Shown: positions 1 to 5,680 of the stretch, in pieces
Numbering within the stretch: the stretch's first letter is position 1
Layout of the letters: every line of letters begins with the position of its first letter
Assembly (NCBI GenBank): GCA_020348765.1
Contig: CP070753.1
Coordinates: 2,691,464 to 2,699,092 of the forward strand
Direction: 5' to 3'
Length of the DNA: 7,629 nucleotides
Source: Burkholderiales bacterium
GTDB lineage: Bacteria; Pseudomonadota; Gammaproteobacteria; Burkholderiales; Burkholderiaceae_E
Made by a program: the position numbers and the translations under genes
The notes under the pieces: generated by a model
The model's database searches: none
The model's input: only the letters and a program-made list of their open reading frames with translations
Told to the model about the DNA's origin: nothing

Positions 1-91
1 CAGCATCTTGTAAGGTGGGGCGGGCCCGTGCGGCGGGTGGCCGCGTGGAGTTCCGGCGTGCGCCATGGCTCTCCCCGGGACCTGACCATGC

Positions 92-97
92 AGGAGA
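92..97 (+). promoter_or_regulatory. Ribosome binding site of the UspA-like gene
   Basis: AGGAGA lies 7 bases before the ATG at 105. This decides the start: the same frame is open upstream to base 15, but that extension (Arg/Gly/Pro-rich) has no such site and resembles no Usp N-terminus. Confidence 0.75.
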
Positions 98-104
98 CCA
101 CCGC

Positions 105-518
105 ATGTACAAGAAGATCATGGTCCCTGTCGATCTCGCGCATGTCGATCGGCTGGGCAAGGCGCTGACCAGCGCCGAGGACCTCGCAAAGCACTACGGG
201 GCCTCGGTCTGCTACGTCGGGGTCACGGCGCCGCCGCCGAGCGATGTCGCGCACACGCCCGAGGAATACGCGGACCGGCTCGAGAAGTTCGCGCGGGCGC
301 AGTCCGACAGGCACGGCTTCGTCGCTATGTCGCGGGCCTACACGAGCCATGACCCGGCGGTCGAGCTGGACGACATCCTGCTGCGTGCCATCACCGAACT
401 CGATGCCGACCTGGTCGTCATGGCATCGCACGTTCCCGGGATCGCCGACCACTTCTTCACGTCGAATGCCGGTTACGTGGCCATGCACGCGAAGATTTCG
501 GTGTTCGTGATCCGCTGA
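105..518 (+). CDS. Universal stress protein (UspA) family protein
   Basis: A 137-residue cytoplasmic protein of the single-domain Usp fold, at the family's normal length (about 140-150). It opens with the typical first strand MYKKIMVPVD, and Asp10 is the residue that contacts adenine nucleotide in ATP-binding members. The C-terminal half has the usual strand-turn-helix-strand order (DADLVVMASH at about 101-109, then ISVFVIR at 131-137). The glycine loop that binds phosphates in ATP-type Usps (G-x2-G-x9-G-S/T) is degenerate: Ala107, Val110 and Ser120-Asn121 occupy those places, so ATP binding is doubtful. The BCCT carrier starts 112 bases downstream on the same strand. By analogy with TeaD, the Usp partner of the Halomonas TeaABC ectoine transporter, a role in regulating osmolyte uptake is inferred, not shown. 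Family assignment is firm; the role is open. Confidence 0.87.
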   Translation: MYKKIMVPVDLAHVDRLGKALTSAEDLAKHYGASVCYVGVTAPPPSDVAHTPEEYADRLEKFARAQSDRHGFVAMSRAYTSHDPAVELDDILLRAITELDADLVVMASHVPGIADHFFTSNAGYVAMHAKISVFVIR

Positions 519-552
519 CGCATCACGCGCGCGCGTCCGGCGCGTGCATGCG
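519..552 (+). terminator. GC-rich hairpin between the Usp and BCCT genes
   Basis: Bases 524-530 (CACGCGC) pair with 540-546 (GCGCGTG). Allowing one bulged base at 547, the stem extends outward to 519 and 552, giving about 12 pairs around a 9-base loop. It begins immediately after the Usp stop codon. There is no T-run after it, so it is not a classical intrinsic terminator. It could attenuate transcription or protect the 3' end of the Usp message, or it may be only a product of high GC. Confidence 0.3.
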
Positions 553-619
553 CGGGCCGAGGCCGGCGCGGTGTCACGCGCCCTGGCGGCGCCGACGACA
601 CAACGAGAATTGAAGCACG

Positions 620-624
620 AGGAG
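620..624 (+). promoter_or_regulatory. Ribosome binding site of the BCCT gene
   Basis: AGGAG sits 6 bases before the ATG at 631. It favours that start over the in-frame GTG at 544, whose extra 29 residues look like read-through of the intergenic region and would place unrelated sequence ahead of the normal acidic N-terminal tail. Confidence 0.8.
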
Positions 625-630
625 CTGGAG

Positions 631-2256
631 ATGACCGACCAAGCGACGCCGGCCCCGGAGGGGCCCACCAACCTGATCGAGACCGAGTACAAGATCGGTC
701 AGGACAACATCACCGCGCGCATCGGACCGTTCGGTCTCGACATCCACAATCCGGTGTTCCTGATCTCCGGGCTGAGTATCGTCGCGTTCGTGTTCTTCAC
801 GCTGGCATTCCAGAACGATGTCGAACCGCTGTTCAAGGGGCTGCGCGGCTGGCTGACCTCGACCTTCGACTGGTTCTTCCTGGGCGTGGCCAACGTCTTC
901 GTGCTGCTGTGCCTGTTCCTGATCGTCTCGCCGCTGGGCAAGGTGCGCCTCGGCGGACGCGAGGCCCGTCCCGACTATTCGTACGCCGGCTGGTTCGCGA
1001 TGCTGTTCGCCGCCGGCATGGGCATCGGACTGATGTTCTACGGCGTGTCCGAGCCGATCTCGCACTTCAATTCTTCGATGGGCGGCACCGCGTTGGGCGA
1101 CGGCGGCGCGCGCACGGACTGGGCGCCGTTGGGTGCGGCCGCGGGCGACAGCACCGCGGCCCAGCGCCTGGGCATGGCGGCGACCATCTTTCACTGGGGG
1201 CTGCACCCGTGGGCCGTCTATGCGATCGTAGCCCTTGCGCTGGCGCTGTTCACCTACAACAAGGGATTGCCGCTGACGATTCGCTCGGCCTTCCATCCGA
1301 TCTTCGGTGAGCGCATCTGGGGTTGGACCGGCCACGTGATCGACACGCTGGCGGTGTTCGCCACGCTGTTCGGGCTCGCGACCTCGCTCGGATTCGGCGC
1401 CGAGCAGGCCAATGCGGGACTGGAATTCCTGTTCGGCTGGGAAGTCACCGACGCGTCGAAGGTGATCCTGATCGTCGCGATCACGGCGGTGGCGCTGATC
1501 TCGGTGGTGGCCGGTCTGGATGCCGGTGTCAAGCGGCTGTCCGAGATCAACATGGTCCTGGCTGCGCTGCTGATGCTGTTCGTGATCATCGTCGGGCCGA
1601 CCATTCTGATCATCACCGGTTTCTTCAAGAACCTGCTTGCCTATGTCGAATACCTGCCGGCGCTGTCGATGCCGTTCAACCGCGAGGACGCGAACTTCAG
1701 CCAGGGCTGGACCTCGTTCTACTGGGCATGGTGGATCTCCTGGTCGCCGTTCGTCGGCATGTTCATCGCACGCGTTTCGCGCGGGCGCACGGTGCGCGAA
1801 TTCATCGTCTGTGTGCTGCTGATCCCGTCGCTGGTTTCGGTGCTCTGGATGACCGCTTTCGGCGGCACCGCGATCAGCCAGATCGTCAACGACGGCTACA
1901 CCGCCGCGGCCGAGGCGTCGCTCGAGCTGCAGCTGTTCCTGATGCTGAAGGAGCTGCCACTCACGGCGATCACCTCGTTCATCGGCATCGTGCTGGTGAT
2001 CGTGTTCTTCGTCACGTCGTCGGACTCGGGATCGCTGGTCATCGACACGATCACTGCCGGCGGCAAGGTCGATGCCCCGGTACCGCAGCGCATTTTCTGG
2101 GCCATTTTCGAGGGGCTGGTCGCGATTGCGCTGCTGCTCGGCGGCGGGCTGGTCGCGCTACAGGCGATGTCGGTCTCGACCGGCTTTCCGTTCGCGCTCG
2201 TGCTGCTGTTGGCCTGCTACTCGATCGTCAAGGGACTGGCCAGCGAACCGCGGTAG
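631..2256 (+). CDS. BCCT-family betaine/carnitine/choline transporter
   Basis: A 541-residue inner-membrane carrier with about 12 hydrophobic segments (first near 42-60, last near 518-535). The BCCT signature GWTSFYWAWW is at 359-368, followed by the conserved SWSPFVG and RVSRGRTVREF. Substrate-site residues of the characterised carrier BetP are present with matching spacing: Trp189, Trp194 and Tyr197 in FHWGLHPWAVY, and Trp367, Trp368 and Trp371 in the TM8 box. The TM3 motif is GMGIG (129-133). In BetP-type sodium-coupled betaine carriers the last position is Gly, while proton-coupled choline carriers have Asp. Sodium-driven uptake of glycine betaine or a similar solute is therefore the best guess, but the exact substrate is not provable here. 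The cytoplasmic N-tail (about 40 residues) is acidic. The protein stops 6-8 residues after the last membrane segment, so it lacks the long C-terminal osmosensory tail of BetP. The preceding Usp gene may be its regulator. Confidence 0.97.
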   Translation: MTDQATPAPEGPTNLIETEYKIGQDNITARIGPFGLDIHNPVFLISGLSIVAFVFFTLAFQNDVEPLFKGLRGWLTSTFDWFFLGVANVFVLLCLFLIVSPLGKVRLGGREARPDYSYAGWFAMLFAAGMGIGLMFYGVSEPISHFNSSMGGTALGDGGARTDWAPLGAAAGDSTAAQRLGMAATIFHWGLHPWAVYAIVALALALFTYNKGLPLTIRSAFHPIFGERIWGWTGHVIDTLAVFATLFGLATSLGFGAEQANAGLEFLFGWEVTDASKVILIVAITAVALISVVAGLDAGVKRLSEINMVLAALLMLFVIIVGPTILIITGFFKNLLAYVEYLPALSMPFNREDANFSQGWTSFYWAWWISWSPFVGMFIARVSRGRTVREFIVCVLLIPSLVSVLWMTAFGGTAISQIVNDGYTAAAEASLELQLFLMLKELPLTAITSFIGIVLVIVFFVTSSDSGSLVIDTITAGGKVDAPVPQRIFWAIFEGLVAIALLLGGGLVALQAMSVSTGFPFALVLLLACYSIVKGLASEPR

Positions 2257-2266
2257 GCTCCAGGGC

Positions 2267-2294
2267 GCAAGCGCGCGGCCGGCAAGCGCGCGGC
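2267..2294. repeat. Two-copy direct repeat, 15-bp period
   Basis: The 13-mer GCAAGCGCGCGGC occurs at 2267-2279 and again at 2282-2294, in the 108-base gap between the convergent BCCT and GST genes. It may be a slippage duplication. No hairpin followed by a T-run is seen in this gap, so no intrinsic terminator is called for either gene. Confidence 0.6.
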
Positions 2295-2364
2295 GAGCAG
2301 GTCGCGCGCGTGGTTCGGGCAGGCGGGCCCCGTCTTGGCGCCGGCGGCCGAGGGCGCCGTGCGC

Positions 2365-3105
2365 TCAGGACTGCTCGGGCAGATCGAGCTCGGGGTAGCG
2401 CCGGAAGATGCCGTCCTCGTTGAACGCGATGCGGCGCTCCGATCCGAGGTAGGCCGCAACTCGCGGGCGCTCTCGCACGTGATCGCGCAGCGCCAGCAAT
2501 TTCGGCGTCGCCGCGGTCACCCGCGCGAAGCCGCCCGGAAAAGCGTAGGCCAGCCCCTCGAGCAACTGGAACATCGACAAGTCGACATAGGTCCAGGACG
2601 AGCCAACCAGACGCAGTCCGCCGTTGGCCTCGAGCACGCGTTCGAAGAAGCCGAGCAGCTTCGGCATCCGGTCCTCGACGAAGGCCTGGGCGTTGACCCT
2701 GGCCGCTTCCTTCTGTTGCTCGTAGTACAGGCCGGTCGCGAGCGGGTGATGGGTGTCATGCGCCTCGTCGACGAAATCGGCGATGGTCAGCTGCAACTGC
2801 AGCGCGTAGTAGCGCGCCTGCGTGTCGACCGGGGCGAGGCCGTGGCGCTCCCCGAGATAGGCGCAGATCGCCGGCATCTGGGCCAGCACGAAATCGCCAT
2901 GCCTGAGCACTGGTGGGGCAAAGACCGGGTGACCCGGGCCGCTGCCATACAGAAACCGTGCGACCGCTTTCGAGCCGCCGCCCTTGCTCGCCGGCAGGCG
3001 GCCGACGTCCAGGTACCGGGCCCCGGCGTCCTCGAGCACGAGCCGCACGAACTCGCCGCGCCCCTGAATCGAGGGCCAGTAGAAGAGCTCGTAGGGGTCG
3101 GACAT
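2365..3105 (-). CDS. Glutathione S-transferase family protein
   Basis: A 246-residue soluble protein of the two-domain GST fold. The thioredoxin-like N-domain covers about 4-90. It starts YELFYWPSIQGRGEFVR, with Tyr9 (in FYW) the likely catalytic tyrosine as in Pi/Sigma-type GSTs. The cis-proline region is FAPPVL (62-67), and the glutathione gamma-glutamyl site is Gln76-Met77, where Gln-Ser is usual. The helical C-domain follows (about 95-220), with an Asp in WTYVDLSMFQ matching the conserved N-capping position. It ends in a long tail containing SERRIAFNEDGIFRRYPEL, which makes it longer than the usual 200-220 residues; from memory this tail marks one proteobacterial subfamily. The expected reaction is conjugation of glutathione to an electrophile or a related peroxidase reaction; the substrate is unknown. 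The start is set by GGAGGGAG 8 bases upstream; the frame is open for 53 more codons but those run through repeat DNA. It is transcribed alone and converges on the BCCT gene. Confidence 0.94.
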   Translation of the reverse strand: MSDPYELFYWPSIQGRGEFVRLVLEDAGARYLDVGRLPASKGGGSKAVARFLYGSGPGHPVFAPPVLRHGDFVLAQMPAICAYLGERHGLAPVDTQARYYALQLQLTIADFVDEAHDTHHPLATGLYYEQQKEAARVNAQAFVEDRMPKLLGFFERVLEANGGLRLVGSSWTYVDLSMFQLLEGLAYAFPGGFARVTAATPKLLALRDHVRERPRVAAYLGSERRIAFNEDGIFRRYPELDLPEQS

Positions 3106-3113
3106 GTGGGGCA

Positions 3114-3121
3114 CTCCCTCC
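3114..3121 (-). promoter_or_regulatory. Ribosome binding site of the GST gene
   Basis: Read on the minus strand, GGAGGGAG lies 8 bases before the ATG at 3105. It is a strong site and supports starting the protein at MSDPYELFYW, where GST homology begins. Confidence 0.8.
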
Positions 3122-3180
3122 GGTTCGGTGCTTGCATCGACCGCGGCGCAGCGTGCCGCGGCCTCGAGTTCCCGAAGGAT

Positions 3181-3292
3181 ACCGAACACGCGAGCGTCCC
3201 GATCGCAGACGTGTGGGGCAACCCGCGCAAGCGGGCCTGGTACTCGTGAGCGTGGCGGTCGCAAGCGCGGAGGGCAGCCCGCGCAAGCGGGC
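3181..3292. repeat. Imperfect 56-bp tandem duplication with GCAA-loop hairpins
   Basis: Two head-to-tail copies, 3181-3236 and 3237-3292, match at about 41 of 56 positions. Each contains a hairpin with a GCAA tetraloop: CCCGC/GCGGG at 3222-3235 and GCCCGC/GCGGGC at 3277-3292. Similarity fades beyond 3292, where a partial third unit may exist around 3293-3311. The 56-base period is not a multiple of three and the divergence does not respect codons, so this is probably non-coding. It occupies the GST leader or promoter region and could be a REP-like element or a transcribed structured leader. Confidence 0.65.
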
Positions 3293-3458
3293 CGGGCACT
3301 GCTGAGCCACGGGCCACTGCGTCACCGACCTTGGGCGCGCACCTGCAAGCGGCCTCAGGCAGCCGCCGGTCGCGGGGCGCCGACCACGGCGATCGCTGAC
3401 ATTGAAACAGGGAACGGTTAATACGTGAGACGCAGCATGAAGAATGCCGTATAAACCA

Positions 3459-3486
3459 TTGATAAAATGTAGTTTTTAATTAATAA
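3459..3486 (+). promoter_or_regulatory. Possible sigma-70-type promoter in an AT-rich island
   Basis: TTGATA (3459-3464) and TAATAA (3481-3486) are separated by 16 bases, a fair match to TTGACA-17-TATAAT. Bases 3441-3490 are only about 26 percent G+C, in sharp contrast with the rest of the window. The Sel1 gene lies downstream on this strand, but its start is more than 500 bases away, which would imply a very long leader. The AT content alone makes chance matches likely, so this is tentative. Confidence 0.35.
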
Positions 3487-3497
3487 CCTGATGCAAA

Positions 3498-3519
3498 GGC
3501 CGACCTTGAAGAAGGTGCC
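3498..3519. repeat. Short inverted repeat (hairpin)
   Basis: ACCTT (3503-3507), loop GAAG, AAGGT (3512-3516). The stem extends past a 2-base bulge by GGC (3498-3500) pairing with GCC (3517-3519). It lies between the AT-rich island and the 19-bp repeats. No T-run follows on either strand. Its function is unknown. Confidence 0.45.
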
Positions 3520-3552
3520 GACCCCAGTCGACCCGTGCTCGATACCGGTTGG

Positions 3553-3628
3553 GCTCGCTCGCATTCGTGGCGCTCGCTCGCATCGGTCGCGCTCGCTCGC
3601 ATTGGTGGCGCTCGCTCGCATCGGTCGC
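3553..3628. repeat. Four tandem copies of a 19-bp repeat
   Basis: Units begin at 3553, 3572, 3591 and 3610. All share GCTCGCTCGCAT, and their last seven bases alternate: TCGTGGC, CGGTCGC, TGGTGGC, CGGTCGC. Units 2 and 4 are identical (GCTCGCTCGCATCGGTCGC), while 1 and 3 differ from each other at one position, suggesting duplication of a 38-bp two-unit block. The array lies in the intergenic region upstream of the Sel1 gene. It has no spacers and the period is far too short for CRISPR. Confidence 0.85.
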
Positions 3629-4029
3629 GTCGTGCCGGCTGCTGGCAGGACCGCGGTCGCTCCGGCCTGCCGCCGGCCGCCTGTCGCGGCCTCGCAGCCC
3701 GGCCCGCACCGAACCATTGACCGCACGCAAATCGCGCGGTGCACATTTGCGCGATCGTTGCTTCAGGCGCGCCCGCCAGCGCCGCCGGCAAGTGGGGTCG
3801 GTGCGCGGCGCGTCGCTTGCGGCGGCTGTGGCGCCGACGCGTGGCGCCACACGCCTGGAGAAAGCGGGGGGTGGGCATCGGAGCGAGGAATCGAGCGCCC
3901 GGTGTGCCGCGGGCCAGGGCCTGGCCCCGACGCGGGGCCGGGCCGAAGCTCGGGTGCAGGGCGCACGGCAGGTGGAAGCCGGACCGCGGGCTGGGGCCGG
4001 CCGGTGCAGCGAGTCCGGGCCGCGGGACG

Positions 4030-5241
4030 ATGTTGCGCCGTTGTCTGGGATCGCTGGCGCGCCTACTGACCGCCGCTGCGCTGTTCGCAACCTCGCTTGG
4101 GCTCGGCGCCGCGTCGTTGGTCGAGATGCTCGAGCGCGCCGTGAACGCGGTCCAGGCCCACGAAGACATGGTCGAGCGGCGCGTACGCAGCCTGCAAGGC
4201 AGCGCAGAGCGCATGCTCTACCGCAGCATGGCGGCCGCTGAGATCACGCGCCAAGCCAGAAAGGGAGACCCACAGGCGCAACTAGTGGTCGGTCGCTGGA
4301 ACGAGGCTCAGGGGCATCATGCCGAGGCGGTCGAATGGTACCGGCTGGCCGCAATGCAGGGCTATCACGAAGCCCAGTGCGACCTGGGCCTGATGTACGC
4401 GGTCGGCAAGGGTGTGGCGCAGGACGCGGTCGAGGCCCGGAAATGGATCTCCAGGGCCGCGAAGCAAGGCCTGCCACGGGCCGAGTACAACCTGGGCCTG
4501 ATCTACCTGCAGGGCCGCGGGGTCAAGGCCGATGCCGGGCGGGCGATCGAATGGATTCGTCGTGCCGCGCAGCAGGGCGACAGCGAGGCGCAGTGGCAGC
4601 TCGGTGTCGTCTACAACGCCGGACAGGGCATGGCGGAAGACCCGGCCGAGGCGCTGCGATGGTTTCGGCAGGCCGCCGAGAGCGGACTGGCCGAGGCTCA
4701 GAACGAACTCGGAGCGATGTACGCCGCCGGTCGCGGCGTGCAGACGGACGAGCGCAAGGCGATCGAGTGGTTCGAACTGGCGGCGCGGCAAGGGCATGCA
4801 CGGGCGCAGTTCCGCCTCGGCGAGATGCACGCGACGGGTCGGGGCACCGCGCAGTCCGACGCGATGGCGCTGGTGTGGTGGCGCCAGGCCGCCGGGCGTG
4901 GGGACAGGAACGCCCAGTACAACCTGGGCCTGTGGCATGCCACCGGGCGCCGGGTCTCCGCGGATCCGCTCGAGGCCGCCTGGTGGTATCACAAGGCAGC
5001 CAACCGTGCCGATCCGCGCGCGCAGTATCAACTCGGGTTGGCCCATGCCGACGGCATCGGCGTGGCCAAAGATCCGGTGCGTGCCCTGAAGTGGTTCACG
5101 CTGGCGGGGGCACTCGGTAACCGGCAAGCCGCGGAAGCGATCGCGCGGCTCGAGCCGCCGATGTCCGCGGAACAGATCGCCCGAGCGCGGGCGCTGGTCG
5201 AGCAGTGGACCGAGCGGTTCGGGAAGCCCCAGGGCCGCTAG
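4030..5241 (+). CDS. Exported Sel1-like repeat (SLR) protein
   Basis: A 403-residue protein. Residues 1-28 look like a Sec signal peptide: MLRRCLGSLARLL, a hydrophobic core to about 26, and a plausible cut after Gly-Ala-Ala at 26-28. A helical stretch (about 30-75) follows, then eight Sel1 repeats: a shortened one at 83-114 and seven of exactly 36 residues starting at 115, 151, 187, 223, 259, 295 and 331. Each follows AQ-x2-LG-x-MY-x2-GRGV...A..W...AA..G. The end has the MSAEQIARARALVEQW cap common after such arrays. Sel1 repeats form a helical solenoid that binds partner proteins; no catalytic domain is present. A periplasmic scaffold or adaptor role is inferred and the partner is unknown. 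The ATG at 4030 is chosen because it opens the signal peptide; its ribosome site is weak. The frame is open back to 3739, but that extension is Arg-rich and unlike a protein N-terminus. Confidence 0.93.
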   Translation: MLRRCLGSLARLLTAAALFATSLGLGAASLVEMLERAVNAVQAHEDMVERRVRSLQGSAERMLYRSMAAAEITRQARKGDPQAQLVVGRWNEAQGHHAEAVEWYRLAAMQGYHEAQCDLGLMYAVGKGVAQDAVEARKWISRAAKQGLPRAEYNLGLIYLQGRGVKADAGRAIEWIRRAAQQGDSEAQWQLGVVYNAGQGMAEDPAEALRWFRQAAESGLAEAQNELGAMYAAGRGVQTDERKAIEWFELAARQGHARAQFRLGEMHATGRGTAQSDAMALVWWRQAAGRGDRNAQYNLGLWHATGRRVSADPLEAAWWYHKAANRADPRAQYQLGLAHADGIGVAKDPVRALKWFTLAGALGNRQAAEAIARLEPPMSAEQIARARALVEQWTERFGKPQGR

Positions 5242-5242
5242 C

Positions 5243-5680
5243 GTGGCGTCGGTCGGCGCGGCCGTGGCGAGCGGCCTGTCGACGGCCCTGGTTGCGGCGG
5301 CCCTTGGTTTCGGTGTCGGTGCGCTCCTCGGTGGCGCCTGGCTCGTGGCACTGCCTCAGATCGCCGCGCATGCCGCCGCGGCGCTGGCGGCCGGGGTGGC
5401 GCCGATCGCCAGCGAGCCGAAGTCGCCGCCGCAAGGTCCGTTCGGCAGCCAGCCCGAAGCCGGTTCAACCCTCGTCTCGAAGCCGGTTCAGCTGCCGCCT
5501 CGCAGCCGGTTCAGCCGAATCACGTCGGTGCGCTTCCAGCGCGCATCCCAATCGATTCGGTCGGTCTGGGTCACGATGACCCGCAGCCCTTCACCGAGCA
5601 CTTGCGTCAGCATCGCTGCGAGTCGCTCCAATTCGACCGCCTCGAGTCTGCGCGGCGCGGTCACGAAGGCCTCGATCTGA
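5243..5680 (+). CDS. Doubtful small hydrophobic protein after the Sel1 gene
   Basis: A GTG codon one base after the Sel1 stop, with AGGG 8 bases upstream, opens a 145-codon frame. Residues 1-55 are strongly hydrophobic and Ala/Gly-rich, including GFGVGALLGG, and could form one or two membrane helices. Residues 56-83 are Pro/Ser-rich. From about residue 83 the frame runs antisense through the end of the ligase gene and turns Ser/Arg-rich, typical of a shadow frame. Either a real membrane protein with an odd tail, translationally coupled to the Sel1 gene, or a chance frame in GC-rich DNA. I recognise no family and favour chance slightly. Confidence 0.25.
   Translation: MASVGAAVASGLSTALVAAALGFGVGALLGGAWLVALPQIAAHAAAALAAGVAPIASEPKSPPQGPFGSQPEAGSTLVSKPVQLPPRSRFSRITSVRFQRASQSIRSVWVTMTRSPSPSTCVSIAASRSNSTASSLRGAVTKASI
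5382..5414. repeat. Inverted repeat between convergent genes
   Basis: CGCTGGCG (5382-5389) pairs perfectly with CGCCAGCG (5407-5414) around a 17-base loop, in the gap between the convergent Sel1 and ligase genes. It might act as a bidirectional transcription stop, but no T-run flanks it on either strand. Confidence 0.25.
5457..5514. repeat. Three-copy repeat, 23-bp period, at the ligase 3' end
   Basis: AGCCGGTTCA occurs at 5458, 5481 and 5504, exactly 23 bases apart. Read on the ligase strand, the first two copies (5514-5492 and 5491-5469) agree at 18 of 23 positions, and copies two and three share TGAACCGGCTTCG. The first copy encodes the ligase residues LNRLRGG. The second is in a shifted frame (23 is not a multiple of 3), and its TGA is the ligase stop codon. 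Confidence 0.75.

Larger units (their letters stand above)
3106..4029. other. Long intergenic region without a convincing gene
   Basis: About 920 bases lie between the divergent GST and Sel1 genes. All frames here give Arg/Ala/Pro-rich or repeat-driven translations with no recognisable domain, and the open frames on the two strands overlap each other. The part nearest the GST start (3181-3292) is a tandem repeat. Bases 3415-3490 form an AT-rich island carrying a possible promoter, followed by a hairpin and 19-bp repeats. From about 3630 to 4029 the DNA is very GC-rich and I see nothing definable in it. Confidence 0.7.

Noticed and set aside
574..1335. Long minus-strand open frame across the first half of the BCCT gene
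   Set aside because: Antisense shadow in high-GC coding DNA; the translation is Arg/Gln-rich with no domain, while the plus frame has an unmistakable BCCT sequence.
2337..2358. GGCGCC inverted repeat as a terminator between the BCCT and GST genes
   Set aside because: Only six pairs with a 10-base loop and no T-run; expected by chance at this GC content.
2335..3249. 304-codon plus-strand open frame opposite the GST gene
   Set aside because: No recognisable protein family; it mirrors the GST codons on the other strand, where motifs and a strong ribosome site are seen.
3106..3264. 53-codon upstream extension of the GST protein
   Set aside because: It runs through the 56-bp tandem repeat, resembles no GST, and the strong ribosome site at 3114-3121 fits the start at 3105.
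3553..3628. CRISPR-like array
   Set aside because: The units are contiguous 19-mers with no spacers and there are no cas genes.
3739..4029. N-terminal extension of the Sel1 protein by 97 residues
   Set aside because: It would bury a good signal peptide inside the protein, and the added residues are Arg/Gly-rich without likeness to Sel1 proteins.
3476..4241. Overlapping open frames on both strands across the region upstream of the Sel1 gene
   Set aside because: Translations are Arg/Ala/Pro-rich and partly made by the 19-bp repeat; no ribosome sites or known domains, and the frames conflict with each other.
4282..5127. 281-codon minus-strand open frame across the Sel1 gene
   Set aside because: Shadow produced by the periodic Sel1 codons; its apparent repeats simply mirror the real ones.
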